From: Xanthobacteraceae bacterium 501b
GTDB lineage: Bacteria; Pseudomonadota; Alphaproteobacteria; Rhizobiales; Xanthobacteraceae
DNA length: 64,000 nt
Direction of reading: 5' to 3'
Assembly (NCBI GenBank): GCA_000378025.1
Contig: KB899087.1
Span: 248,001 to 312,000, forward strand
Part shown: positions 1 through 8,089 of the stretch, one piece after another
Layout: every line of letters begins with the position of its first letter
Numbering within the stretch: position 1 is the stretch's first letter
Made by a program: the position numbers and the translations under genes
The notes under the pieces: model-generated
What the model was told of the DNA's origin: nothing
What the model saw: only the letters and a program-made list of their open reading frames with translations
Database searches by the model: none

Positions 1-60
1 GTCACCACCGCCAAGGATGGCAGCAAGAACATCGCCGTCATCCGCCTGCTCGGCCAGTAA
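1..60 (+). CDS. 3' end of an unidentified CDS (partial)
   Basis: Frame 1 is open from the window edge and ends at TAA (58-60), giving the C-terminal residues VTTAKDGSKNIAVIRLLGQ. A strong hairpin terminator follows 23 bases later, which supports this as a genuine gene end. The fragment is too short to assign a family. Confidence 0.6.
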   Translation, partial: VTTAKDGSKNIAVIRLLGQ

Positions 61-83
61 GCCGCCGCGCACCCAGCCTAAAG

Positions 84-120
84 AGCGCCCCGCCCTTCGC
101 AGGAAGGTGCGGGGCGCTTT
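84..120 (+). terminator. Rho-independent terminator
   Basis: Perfect 10-bp stem AGCGCCCCGC (84-93) / GCGGGGCGCT (109-118) with an inner CCTT/AAGG extension, ending in a short T run. It sits just after the partial CDS at the left edge. Confidence 0.8.
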
Positions 121-215
121 CATTCCGGCGGGCGCCGTTTCCCGCGCCCGGCGCTCAGTGGGGGTCAGAGCACTTTCTTATCGATCGGGTGATTCCACCT
201 GATCGGAAAGGGCTC

Positions 216-467
216 TCAGTCCTCCAGAAGCCCATTGGCCTCGCACCACCAGCGAAAGGCGTTGGCCGCCTCAATCCGGTCCTCGGCCAGATGGGCGCCC
301 TGCAGCCGGCGGATCATGCCCTCATAGTCGCCCTCCGGGCGCGGATGGGTCTCGGCGAACACCAGCGCCTCGTCCAGCGTGCCGATAAGCGCGCGACCCT
401 CAGCGCCTTTGAGGCGCAGCGGCGGGGCAAAGGCGACCGGGGCGGACAGGGGAGGGGGCGGGACCAT
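216..467 (-). CDS. DUF982 domain-containing small protein
   Basis: An 83-residue protein with the DUF982 layout: an N-terminal 'PV.F..P' strand, then a 'TLDEALVFAETHPRP' segment, then a helical part ending 'ANAFRWWCEANGLLED'. DUF982 proteins are common small proteins of rhizobia and relatives, with no established biochemical role. The start at the ATG ending at 467 is preferred because the longer reading adds 24 low-complexity residues with no family likeness. It stands alone and is divergent from the exported protein at 668. Confidence 0.6.
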   Translation of the reverse strand: MVPPPPLSAPVAFAPPLRLKGAEGRALIGTLDEALVFAETHPRPEGDYEGMIRRLQGAHLAEDRIEAANAFRWWCEANGLLED

Positions 468-667
468 GGTTTTACTCGCTCTGGCGGCAGAAAAAGGGGC
501 AAATCGCGAGAAAACGGCCCGCGTCCCGAAAGGTTCCACGCCTGCGCACTGGAGGCAATCAGCGCGTCGGCCGCTCCCGCCTTTAATGACCTGAACAAAT
601 GCCTTCTGAACTATTTGCCGCCCTGCGGGTTATCCCGCCAGCAAATCGTTTTTTTCGGGAGGTCAAC

Positions 668-946
668 ATGACGAAGACACGAGTGACAAGTTCGGTCGGC
701 GTTGCGGCGCTGGTCGCGGCTGGCCTTGTTTTCGCCGCCGCTCCGGCCAGCGCCACCTCGGCCGGCCCGCGCGATACGCCGCGCTTCGGCGATACGGTGG
801 ACCGCAAGCAGGTGCGCGATCATGACCGCGTCCGCAAGCAGCAGGTGCGCCAGACGCAGGGCCAATCGAAGGAGCGCGCTTTCTTCGGCCCGCTCTATGA
901 GGGCCGCGATTCGCCCTGGCAGCGCATGAAGCGCGCCTTCGACTGA
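668..946 (+). CDS. Small basic exported protein, unknown function
   Basis: A 92-residue product. The ATG at 668 follows a good ribosome site (GGGAGGTC, 657-664). Residues 1-28 form a classical signal peptide: a basic start, a hydrophobic core and a likely cleavage after ASA. The mature part is rich in Arg, Lys and Gln ('DRKQVRDHDRVRKQQVRQTQGQ') and has no cysteines or recognisable domain. It is probably a small periplasmic protein. A terminator follows at 1001-1028. I do not recognise the family. Confidence 0.65.
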   Translation: MTKTRVTSSVGVAALVAAGLVFAAAPASATSAGPRDTPRFGDTVDRKQVRDHDRVRKQQVRQTQGQSKERAFFGPLYEGRDSPWQRMKRAFD

Positions 947-1000
947 CCATCGAAGCGTACTGACGATCGTGACGTGCCGATCCCCTTAATGACCTGACTT

Positions 1001-1028
1001 AAAGCGCCCTTCCCGGGCGCTTTTTTTT
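1001..1028 (+). terminator. Rho-independent terminator
   Basis: Stem AAGCGCCC / GGGCGCTT closed by a short TTCC loop, followed by eight T residues. It ends the small exported protein gene and overlaps the 3' end of the convergent phosphatase gene. Confidence 0.85.
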
Positions 1029-1752
1029 AGCTGCAGCCGCTGTCGGCGGGCCGGGGCTCCGGCGCGCCCCAGTCGTTTGACGGCAGATTTGCGTAGGGCT
1101 CGGCGAAATATTGCCGCACGACCTCAAACCGGCTCGGCACAATGTCCTGCGGCCGGTCATAGGTGAGGATCCAGAAGACATTATAGTTGCTGTCCGGCCA
1201 TGTCGTGGGCACGCCGCCTTGCACGCCCTTGATCTGGTCGAGATGCAGCAGCTGGCGCAGCGTCACGTGTTCGCCGGGGAATTCGGCCTCCAGCGCTGCG
1301 CTGGCGATGTGGAAATGCTCCCACACCATCACCACCGTCTTGCCGTGCCAGCGCGGATTGTCGAGCAGATCGCGCGTCACGTCGCGGTTCACCACGTTCA
1401 GCTTGGCGTTGAAATAGCGGTTGTTGCGGATCGGGATGTAGCCGATCGGCGGCACGATGAGTTTCATGTTCCAGGCGCGGGCGATCGGGCGCGCCGTTTC
1501 CACCGTGTGCAGCGTCATCGCGAGAATGGCGGCCGGCGGGTCGTTCCGGATCAGGCTCATCGGGCTGGTGGGGCTGAGATATTGCGCCGCCAGTGCCTGG
1601 GCCCGCTCCTTGCCGCGGCTGCACAGGGTGAGCGCCGTGTGCTTCTCGCCATGGCGCACGATCACGATCCGGTGCGGCGCGGCCTGCGCTAGGCTGGTGC
1701 CGAGCACGGCCAGCACGGTGATCGAAGCAAAAAGCCGCAGCCGCCACGTCAT
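1027..1752 (-). CDS. Exported histidine phosphatase family protein
   Basis: A 241-residue protein. The ATG ending at 1752 is preceded by AGAGGGGGAAAAG, a clear ribosome site, and opens a signal peptide (MTWRLRLFASITVLAVLG...AQA). Just after cleavage comes the phosphohistidine motif 'IVIVRHGEKH' of the histidine phosphatase superfamily. A second active-site region, 'VVMVWEHFHIASA', supplies the later catalytic His (usual form W.H..). The protein is therefore probably a periplasmic phosphatase; the substrate is not predictable. It is convergent with the small exported protein and divergent from the peptidase at 1886. A longer in-frame start would destroy the signal peptide. Confidence 0.8.
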   Translation of the reverse strand: MTWRLRLFASITVLAVLGTSLAQAAPHRIVIVRHGEKHTALTLCSRGKERAQALAAQYLSPTSPMSLIRNDPPAAILAMTLHTVETARPIARAWNMKLIVPPIGYIPIRNNRYFNAKLNVVNRDVTRDLLDNPRWHGKTVVMVWEHFHIASAALEAEFPGEHVTLRQLLHLDQIKGVQGGVPTTWPDSNYNVFWILTYDRPQDIVPSRFEVVRQYFAEPYANLPSNDWGAPEPRPADSGCS

Positions 1753-1885
1753 CTTTTCCCCCTCTCGCGCGTTGCCCGGCAGAGAATGCCGAGCTTCTCG
1801 CCCATGCCAATCGCGTCGGCGGCAGTTGATAGCGCGCCGTCGCACACGATATCACTGCCACCTTGTATTACCCGCCGGAGTGAAC

Positions 1886-3733
1886 ATGCAGCGCCGTCTC
1901 GATTCCTTCGCCTTCGCGCCCCGCTCGCCGGAGGCTGCCGCCGCCAGCTTCGGCCATCTCCCGCAATGGGATTTGTCGGACCTCTATCCGGCGATGGATT
2001 CGCCCGAGCTGCGGGCGGATCTGGAGGCGGTGGCCGCCCGCTCCGCGCAGTTCGAGGAAGACTATAAGGGCAAGCTCGCCGCTCTTCTCGACGGCGAGGA
2101 TGCGGGCGGGCAGATGGCGGATGTCGTCGCCCGCTATGAGTCGATCGAGGATCTGCTCGGCCGGCTCTATTCCTTCGCCGGCCTCGTCTATTCCGGCGAC
2201 ACCACCGACCCCGTGCGCGCCAAGTTCTATGGCGACGTGCAGGAGAAGCTCACCGACGCCTCGACCCATCTGCTGTTCTTCACGCTGGAGCTGAACCGGC
2301 TCGACGACGCCAAGATGGAAGCCGCGCTCACCGTGCCGGCCTTCGCCCATTACCGGCCGTGGATCGAGGATGTACGGGCGGAAAAGCCCTACCAGCTGGA
2401 CGACCGCGTCGAGCAGCTGTTCCATGAGAAGGGCGTCACCGGTCGCGGCGCCTGGAACCGGCTGTTCGACGAGACCATCGCCGGTCTGCGCTTCGATGTC
2501 GGCGGCGAGATCCTGCCGCTGGAGCAGACGCTGAACTTCTTCGCCGAGCCGGAGGAGGAGAAGCGCCGCATGGGCGCGGAAGCGCTGGCCAAGGTGTTCG
2601 GCGAGAATCTGCGCCTGTTCACCCTCGTCACCAACACGCTGGCCAAGGACAAGGAAATCTCCGACCGCTGGCGCGGCTTCGACGACATCGCCGACTCCCG
2701 CCACCTCGCCAACCGTGTCGAACGCGAGGTGGTGGACGCGCTCGTTTCCTCCGTCCACGCCGCCTATCCGCGCCTTGCCCACCGCTACTACAAGCTGAAG
2801 GCCAAGTGGTTCGGCAAGGAGAAGCTGGAATATTGGGACCGCAACGCGCCGCTGCCGAAGGTCGAAACCCGCCCGATCGGCTGGGAAGAGGCGCGCGACA
2901 CCGTGCTCGGCGCCTATTCCACCTTCTCGCCGCGCATGGCCGACATCGCCCGCGATTTCTTCGACAAGAGCTGGATCGATGCCGGCGTGCGGCCGGGCAA
3001 GGCGACGGGCGCCTTCGCCCACCCCACCGTGCCCTCCGCCCACCCCTATGTGCTGCTCAACTATATGGGCAAGCCGCGCGACGTGATGACCCTCGCCCAT
3101 GAGCTGGGCCATGGCGTGCACCAGGTGCTGGCGGCGCCGAACGGCGCGCTGATGGCGCCGACCCCGCTGACGCTGGCCGAAACCGCCTCGGTGTTCGGCG
3201 AAATGCTGACCTTCCAGCGCCTGCTGGCGGCGGCACCGGATGCGCGCGCCCGCAAGGCGATGCTGGCCTCGAAGGTCGAGGACATGATCAACACCGTGGT
3301 GCGGCAGATCGCCTTCTACACCTTCGAGCGCCGCATCCACACCGAGCGCAAGAATGGCGAGCTGACGGCGGAAAAGATCTGCGCCATCTGGATGGAGGTT
3401 CAGTCGGAGAGCCTCGGCGAGGCCATCCATCTCGGGCCGGGCTATGAGAATTACTGGGTCTATATCGGCCACTTCATCCATTCGCCCTTCTATGTCTATG
3501 CCTATGCCTTCGGCGATTGCCTGGTGAACTCGCTTTACGCGGTCTATGAGAACGCAAATGAGGGCTTCGCCGAGCGCTATCTCGCCATGCTGGCGGCCGG
3601 CGGCACCAAGCATCACTCGGAGCTTCTGAAGCCCTTCGGCCTCGATGCCCGCGACCCCGCCTTCTGGCAGACCGGCCTCGGCCTCATCGAACGCATGATC
3701 GCCGAGCTGGAGGCGATGGAAGACGAGGCGTGA
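1886..3733 (+). CDS. M3 family oligoendopeptidase (PepF-like)
   Basis: A 615-residue cytosolic zinc metallopeptidase that cleaves short peptides. The zinc site is H405-E-L-G-H409 ('LAHELGHGVHQ') with the third ligand E432 in 'LAETASVFGE'. This spacing and the downstream 'GYENYWVYIGHFIHSPFYVYAYAFG' are typical of M3B oligoendopeptidase F-type enzymes, and the length fits. The reading frame is open far upstream, but the ATG at 1886 fits a start near 'MQRRLDSFAF' and avoids overlap with the divergent phosphatase; GGAG lies a few bases upstream. It is transcribed alone. Confidence 0.9.
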   Translation: MQRRLDSFAFAPRSPEAAAASFGHLPQWDLSDLYPAMDSPELRADLEAVAARSAQFEEDYKGKLAALLDGEDAGGQMADVVARYESIEDLLGRLYSFAGLVYSGDTTDPVRAKFYGDVQEKLTDASTHLLFFTLELNRLDDAKMEAALTVPAFAHYRPWIEDVRAEKPYQLDDRVEQLFHEKGVTGRGAWNRLFDETIAGLRFDVGGEILPLEQTLNFFAEPEEEKRRMGAEALAKVFGENLRLFTLVTNTLAKDKEISDRWRGFDDIADSRHLANRVEREVVDALVSSVHAAYPRLAHRYYKLKAKWFGKEKLEYWDRNAPLPKVETRPIGWEEARDTVLGAYSTFSPRMADIARDFFDKSWIDAGVRPGKATGAFAHPTVPSAHPYVLLNYMGKPRDVMTLAHELGHGVHQVLAAPNGALMAPTPLTLAETASVFGEMLTFQRLLAAAPDARARKAMLASKVEDMINTVVRQIAFYTFERRIHTERKNGELTAEKICAIWMEVQSESLGEAIHLGPGYENYWVYIGHFIHSPFYVYAYAFGDCLVNSLYAVYENANEGFAERYLAMLAAGGTKHHSELLKPFGLDARDPAFWQTGLGLIERMIAELEAMEDEA

Positions 3734-3828
3734 ACCCTACCACCGGCGCGACAGTCGGCGTAATCAGGGGTTGTATTCGGCGGGTTTAACGGTAGCATCT
3801 TCCTCGGTCGCAAACGGGGGCGGGTGCG

Positions 3829-6420
3829 ATGGCCGGGGTGTCTGCCGAAACGAAAACAGCATCGGGCGCCGGCGACGCCGCCGGCGCCTATGTCCGCGAA
3901 CCCGAGGACCTGTTTGAGCGGGAGCGCCGCTTCATCCTCGATCGCCGGAAGCAGCTTGCCGAGCGTGTGAAGAGCTCCGGCGCGGTGAAGGGCGGCTCGG
4001 ATGACTGCGCGGCGCGGGCGAACGAGATCGCCCGGGTATGCGAGCCGGCGGAGATGAGCGAGGGCCTGATCGGCCTCGCCCTGTCGGGAGGAGGCATTCG
4101 TTCCGCCGCCTTCTGCCTTGGTGTCCTGCAGGCGATGGATGCGGTGGAGCAGGCCTGCGGCCCCGGGCAGCCGGAGGATACGGCGCGCGGGCCCGAGGAT
4201 CTTTCACCCTCGGTCTTCGACCGCATCGACTATCTCTCCACCGTCTCGGGCGGCGGCTATATCGGCGCGTCGCTCTGCGCCGGGATGAGCCTGAACAACG
4301 GCATGTTCCCCTTCCGCAGCCTTCTGGATCAGGCGGAAACGCCGATGGTCCAGCACATTCGCGACCATTCCAACTATCTGTTCGCGCGCAGGAGCGATGT
4401 GCTGCGGGGGCTCGCCGTCTATCTGCGCGGCCTCCTGCTCAATCTCGTGGTCGTGCTGCTGATGATGGGCAGCGCCGCGCAGCTGCTGCTGTGGTATCGC
4501 GCCGGCGTGGCAGGGCTCGCCGGGGATCACGCGCAGGGGGTGGTGCGCTTGGCGCTCGCGGCCCCGCTCACGGCAGGCGTCACGGCGCTGGCGCTGCTCG
4601 CCCTGCTGGGCTGGGGCGTGTGGCGCGGCCTGCCGATGAGCGTCGGCCAGTCGGAACCGACGAATTACGCGCTGTTCAACTACAGCTGCGCCGCGTTGCT
4701 GGTGGCGTGGTGGATGGATGCCAGCAATGCGCTGCTGGGCCCGCTGCAGCAGGCGGAGCTTGCCGGCTGGGATTTCACCGTCATCCTGGGGGTGCTGGCA
4801 CCTCTCGCCGGAGCGGTCGCCGCCATTGGCCCGCGCCTGACGGAGGCGGTGCACAAGATCGCCAATGATGTCCGTTGGAGCGCCGCCCTGGCGCGCGGGC
4901 TCGGCATTCTCGCCTTGTGGGTGGGGGCCGCCATCGTGCCGCTGCTGGTCTGGGCGGGAACGCTGGTGCTCGCGGTGCTGGCGCTGCCCCCGCCGCAGGC
5001 CATGCCGCCCTTCGTGCCGCTTCCGTCCGGCTGGCAGTCGCACGAATGGGTGGTCGCCTTCCTGCAGGCGTCGCTTCTGTGTGCCATCGCCCTTGTCGTC
5101 CTCCAGTCCGTCCTGCCGCCGTGCTACCGCTTTCGCGCCGGTTCCCTGCACCGGCTGTATCGCGACAGCCTGAGCCGCGCCTTTCTGGTGAACCCTGGCG
5201 CTTTCACCGACCGCGATCCGGAGGCGCCGCCGCCCTATGCCGACAGGCTCGGCCTGTGCAGCGGGGCGTCGGGCGAGGTGGCGCTCGATCTCAGATTCGC
5301 GCCCTATCTGCTGATGAACACCGCCATCAACCTGCAGGCCTCGCACTACGTTAACAAGCGCGGGCGCAACGCCGATTTCTTCCTGTTCAGCCACGCCTAT
5401 ATCGGCAGCCGGGCGACAGGTTATGTCGACACGAAAGATCTTCTGAAAAGGCAGCCAGGCCTCGATGTCGGCACGGTGATCGCCGCCTCCGGCGCGGCGT
5501 TCTCCTCGAATATGGGGGCCAACACCATCGCCCCGCTCACGCCGACACTGACGCTGCTCAACGCCCGGCTCGGCTACTGGCTGGTCAATCCGCGCGAGGT
5601 CATCGCGCCGCCGGCGCCGGAAGCGCCCCCTGCGGCGGGCCGCGGACGGGATATCCGCCAAAAGGCGATGCAGGCCGGCCGGCAGGCGATTTCGCCGCTG
5701 AATTTCCATTTCCTGAGGGAGGCGATCGGCTATCTCCACGAGCGCCAGCCGGAGGTCTACATTTCCGACGGCGGCCATATCGACAATCTCGGTCTGATCG
5801 AACTGCTGCGACGCCGGTGCCGGCTCATCATCGTCATCGATGCCGAAGCGGATTCAAGCTACCAGTTCGGCTCGTTCATCGCGCTCCAGCGCCACGCCCG
5901 GATCGATATGGGCGTGCGGTTCGACGTGCCCTTCGAGGCGATCGGCCGGCCCCTGCAGGCGGGCAAGGGCGCCACCGGCCCGCATGTGGCGGTCGGGCGG
6001 ATCGTCTATGCCGGGCGCCGGGATCGTCAGGCCACCACCGTTTCGCCGGTTCCGGCCGGCGAACTGAAGCCGAATGAGGGCGTGCTGGTCTATGTCAAAT
6101 CCTCGCTGACCGGCGATGAGAGCGACATCATCCGCAGCTACAAGCGGCGGCGGGAGGGCTTCCCGCACGAAACGACCATGGACCAGCTCTTCAGCGAAGA
6201 GCAGTTCGAGGTCTATCGGGCGCTCGGCTTCCACGCGATGCACCGGCTGCTGATGGATCTCGACAGCGTGGCGGCCGCGCCGGAAGATGCGCGTGCGTTC
6301 GAGCCCGATATGAGCAAGCTGGTCCATAAGGGCATCGGCGCGCGTCATCCGCTGCTGGCCGAGGTGCGTCAATTGCTCAACCTGCGGGTGAAAGGCCACT
6401 CCGCTCCCTCGCAGGGATAG
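3829..6420 (+). CDS. Patatin-like phospholipase with internal membrane domain
   Basis: An 863-residue protein. It carries the patatin oxyanion-hole motif SGGGIRS (86-92), a nucleophile elbow 'STVSGGGYIG' with probable catalytic S140, and a catalytic-type DGG (D647, 'YISDGGHIDNLG'). Between S140 and D647 lies a long insert with several strongly hydrophobic helices (about residues 195-425). The hydrolase is therefore split by a membrane domain. The expected activity is acyl hydrolysis of phospholipids at the inner membrane, by a Ser-Asp dyad. The insert and the length (most bacterial patatins are 300-400 residues) put it in the large patatin-like integral membrane group. It stands as a single gene; the role is unproven. 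Confidence 0.8.
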   Translation: MAGVSAETKTASGAGDAAGAYVREPEDLFERERRFILDRRKQLAERVKSSGAVKGGSDDCAARANEIARVCEPAEMSEGLIGLALSGGGIRSAAFCLGVLQAMDAVEQACGPGQPEDTARGPEDLSPSVFDRIDYLSTVSGGGYIGASLCAGMSLNNGMFPFRSLLDQAETPMVQHIRDHSNYLFARRSDVLRGLAVYLRGLLLNLVVVLLMMGSAAQLLLWYRAGVAGLAGDHAQGVVRLALAAPLTAGVTALALLALLGWGVWRGLPMSVGQSEPTNYALFNYSCAALLVAWWMDASNALLGPLQQAELAGWDFTVILGVLAPLAGAVAAIGPRLTEAVHKIANDVRWSAALARGLGILALWVGAAIVPLLVWAGTLVLAVLALPPPQAMPPFVPLPSGWQSHEWVVAFLQASLLCAIALVVLQSVLPPCYRFRAGSLHRLYRDSLSRAFLVNPGAFTDRDPEAPPPYADRLGLCSGASGEVALDLRFAPYLLMNTAINLQASHYVNKRGRNADFFLFSHAYIGSRATGYVDTKDLLKRQPGLDVGTVIAASGAAFSSNMGANTIAPLTPTLTLLNARLGYWLVNPREVIAPPAPEAPPAAGRGRDIRQKAMQAGRQAISPLNFHFLREAIGYLHERQPEVYISDGGHIDNLGLIELLRRRCRLIIVIDAEADSSYQFGSFIALQRHARIDMGVRFDVPFEAIGRPLQAGKGATGPHVAVGRIVYAGRRDRQATTVSPVPAGELKPNEGVLVYVKSSLTGDESDIIRSYKRRREGFPHETTMDQLFSEEQFEVYRALGFHAMHRLLMDLDSVAAAPEDARAFEPDMSKLVHKGIGARHPLLAEVRQLLNLRVKGHSAPSQG

Positions 6421-6525
6421 GCGGGGCGTGGCGGCTGACCAAGAAACGGGCTGACGGAAGGGCTGCACACGTTCTAAGCTGGAGGTGCGGGCCGCTTGTC
6501 CGCGCTTCCAGCCGAGCACGCCCCG

Positions 6526-7491
6526 ATGAACATCGCCGCCCCGCCACCCGCCACTGACGCCGGTCAACCCGGCCCAGACGCCTTCGCGCCTGCCCCCTTC
6601 GCCCACACCCCCTATGACGGCTCGCGCAAGGCGTTCTCGGTCGGCCTCGCCCCGCTCGACCTCGCCGAATGGATCGAGCCCGATGTGAAGCTGGCGGCCA
6701 CGCTGGCCGAGCGCGCGGCGCTGATCCGCGAGAAGCGCGACGTGGTGGTGCGCGAGGAGGACGGCACGCGGCAGGCCCAGCGCGAGGTGCTGGAGCTGGT
6801 CGTCGCCCATGTCACCACCCGCTTTCCCGAGCAGTACCGGCTGGAGGGCCGCCGGATCACCGTGGCCGCCACCGGCCAGAGCTTCGACCTCGACGATGCC
6901 GGCGAAGCGCCGCTCGTCATCGCCGGCCAGCTGATCTCAGACGATCTGGTGCTGCTGCGCCAGGGCGCGGGCGGCTATCGCCTCGTCGCCGCCGTGCTGT
7001 GCTTTCCCTCCGCCTGGTCGCTGGCGGAAAAATTCGGCCAGTCGCTGGACCAGCTGCACGAGGCGGTGCCGGGCTATGAGAGCAAGCTCGCCCGGGTGAT
7101 GAACCGCATTTTCGACAATCTGAAGGTCGAGCAGCCGGTCTGGCGGGTGAACTGGTCGATCTATCCCGATGACGAACTGCACCACCCCGAATCGAAGGAG
7201 CGCCCGCGCCACTGGTTCGAGGACCCGGCCCATCTCGCCCCCGAGGCCTTCGTGCGGGTGGAGCGCCAGACGCTGCGCCGCCTGCCGGAAAGCGGCGACA
7301 TGCTGTTCACCATCCGCATCCATGTCGACCCGTTCCTCGCCTTCCGCCGCCATCCGGAAGGGGGCGCGCTCGCCGCTTCGCTGCGCGAGCAGATCCTCGG
7401 GCTCGATGCCGACCAGCTCGCCTATAAGGGGCTGACCGACCATCGCGACGCGGTGGCGGCGGCACTGGAGCGGATCGCCGCCGGCGCGTAG
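6526..7491 (+). CDS. DUF3445 / HODM alpha-subunit-like heme protein
   Basis: A 321-residue protein of the DUF3445 family, whose described member is the alpha subunit of heme-dependent oxidative N-demethylase (dimethylamine demethylation). Typical segments are 'LVAAVLCFPSAWSLAEKFGQSLDQLHEAVPGYE', 'VWRVNWSIYPDDELHHP' and 'RVERQTLRRLPESGDMLFTIRIHVDPF'. No beta, gamma or delta subunit genes of a HODM complex are next to it, so the activity may differ. The ATG at 6526 lacks a clear ribosome site. A TTG ten codons upstream (6496) follows GGAGG at 10 bases and is an equally possible start. A gene for a DUF6790 membrane protein follows closely. Confidence 0.75.
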   Translation: MNIAAPPPATDAGQPGPDAFAPAPFAHTPYDGSRKAFSVGLAPLDLAEWIEPDVKLAATLAERAALIREKRDVVVREEDGTRQAQREVLELVVAHVTTRFPEQYRLEGRRITVAATGQSFDLDDAGEAPLVIAGQLISDDLVLLRQGAGGYRLVAAVLCFPSAWSLAEKFGQSLDQLHEAVPGYESKLARVMNRIFDNLKVEQPVWRVNWSIYPDDELHHPESKERPRHWFEDPAHLAPEAFVRVERQTLRRLPESGDMLFTIRIHVDPFLAFRRHPEGGALAASLREQILGLDADQLAYKGLTDHRDAVAAALERIAAGA

Positions 7492-7519
7492 AGTGCCCCG
7501 GCAGAGTGGGGAGGGGCCG

Positions 7520-8017
7520 ATGGTGTTCTGGTTTCCGTTGATTTTCTGGGCGCTGGCGGTCGTGCTGGCGGTGGCGATGGCGCTGCGCGGCGCGCGGCCC
7601 TTTTCGCTCAGCGTGCTGGTGGATGAGCTGCTGCGCTATATCCTCCTGTTGCCGGTCGGGCTTCAGGGGCTTTGGGCTTTCACCGGGCATGTGTTCTTCG
7701 CCGACCAGACAGCGGCCTCGATCGGCTGGGCGCCAAGCCCGTTCCAGCTCGAGGTCGGCATGGCCAATTTCGGCATCGGCGTCGCCGGGGTGATCGGTGC
7801 CTTTCTCGGCTCGCCCGGCTATTGCGCCGCCGTGGGCATCGTGGCGCTCGGCTTTCTCGGCGGGGCCGGCATCGGCCATGTCGTCCAGATCGAGGAGACC
7901 GGCAATCTCGCGGCGGGAAATGCCGGGCCGATCTTCTACACCGATTTCATCACCCCGCTGGCCGTGCTCGGCCTGCTGCTGATCCAGCGCGTGCTCGGGC
8001 CCGTACCGAAGAGGTGA
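7520..8017 (+). CDS. DUF6790 family membrane protein
   Basis: A 165-residue integral membrane protein with four or five hydrophobic segments. The sequence 'LLRYILLLPVGLQGLWAFTGHVFFADQTAASIGWAPSPFQLEVGMANFGIG' resembles the DUF6790 family, whose function is unknown. The ATG at 7520 was chosen because GGGGAGGGG lies 4-11 bases upstream; the frame opens earlier at a GTG (7493) without such a site. It lies 28 bases after the DUF3445 gene, so the two may be cotranscribed. Confidence 0.65.
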   Translation: MVFWFPLIFWALAVVLAVAMALRGARPFSLSVLVDELLRYILLLPVGLQGLWAFTGHVFFADQTAASIGWAPSPFQLEVGMANFGIGVAGVIGAFLGSPGYCAAVGIVALGFLGGAGIGHVVQIEETGNLAAGNAGPIFYTDFITPLAVLGLLLIQRVLGPVPKR

Positions 8018-8089
8018 TGGCCCGCCCAGGCGTGGAAGGTTGCGCCCCCGCTCGCGTGGCCTAACTGAGGGGCAACATATGAGGTTGCC

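Noticed and set aside
1868-3616. 582-residue minus-strand ORF
   Set aside because: Antisense shadow of the M3 peptidase; low-complexity His/Arg/Gly-rich product with no domain, while the opposite frame has a full zinc site.
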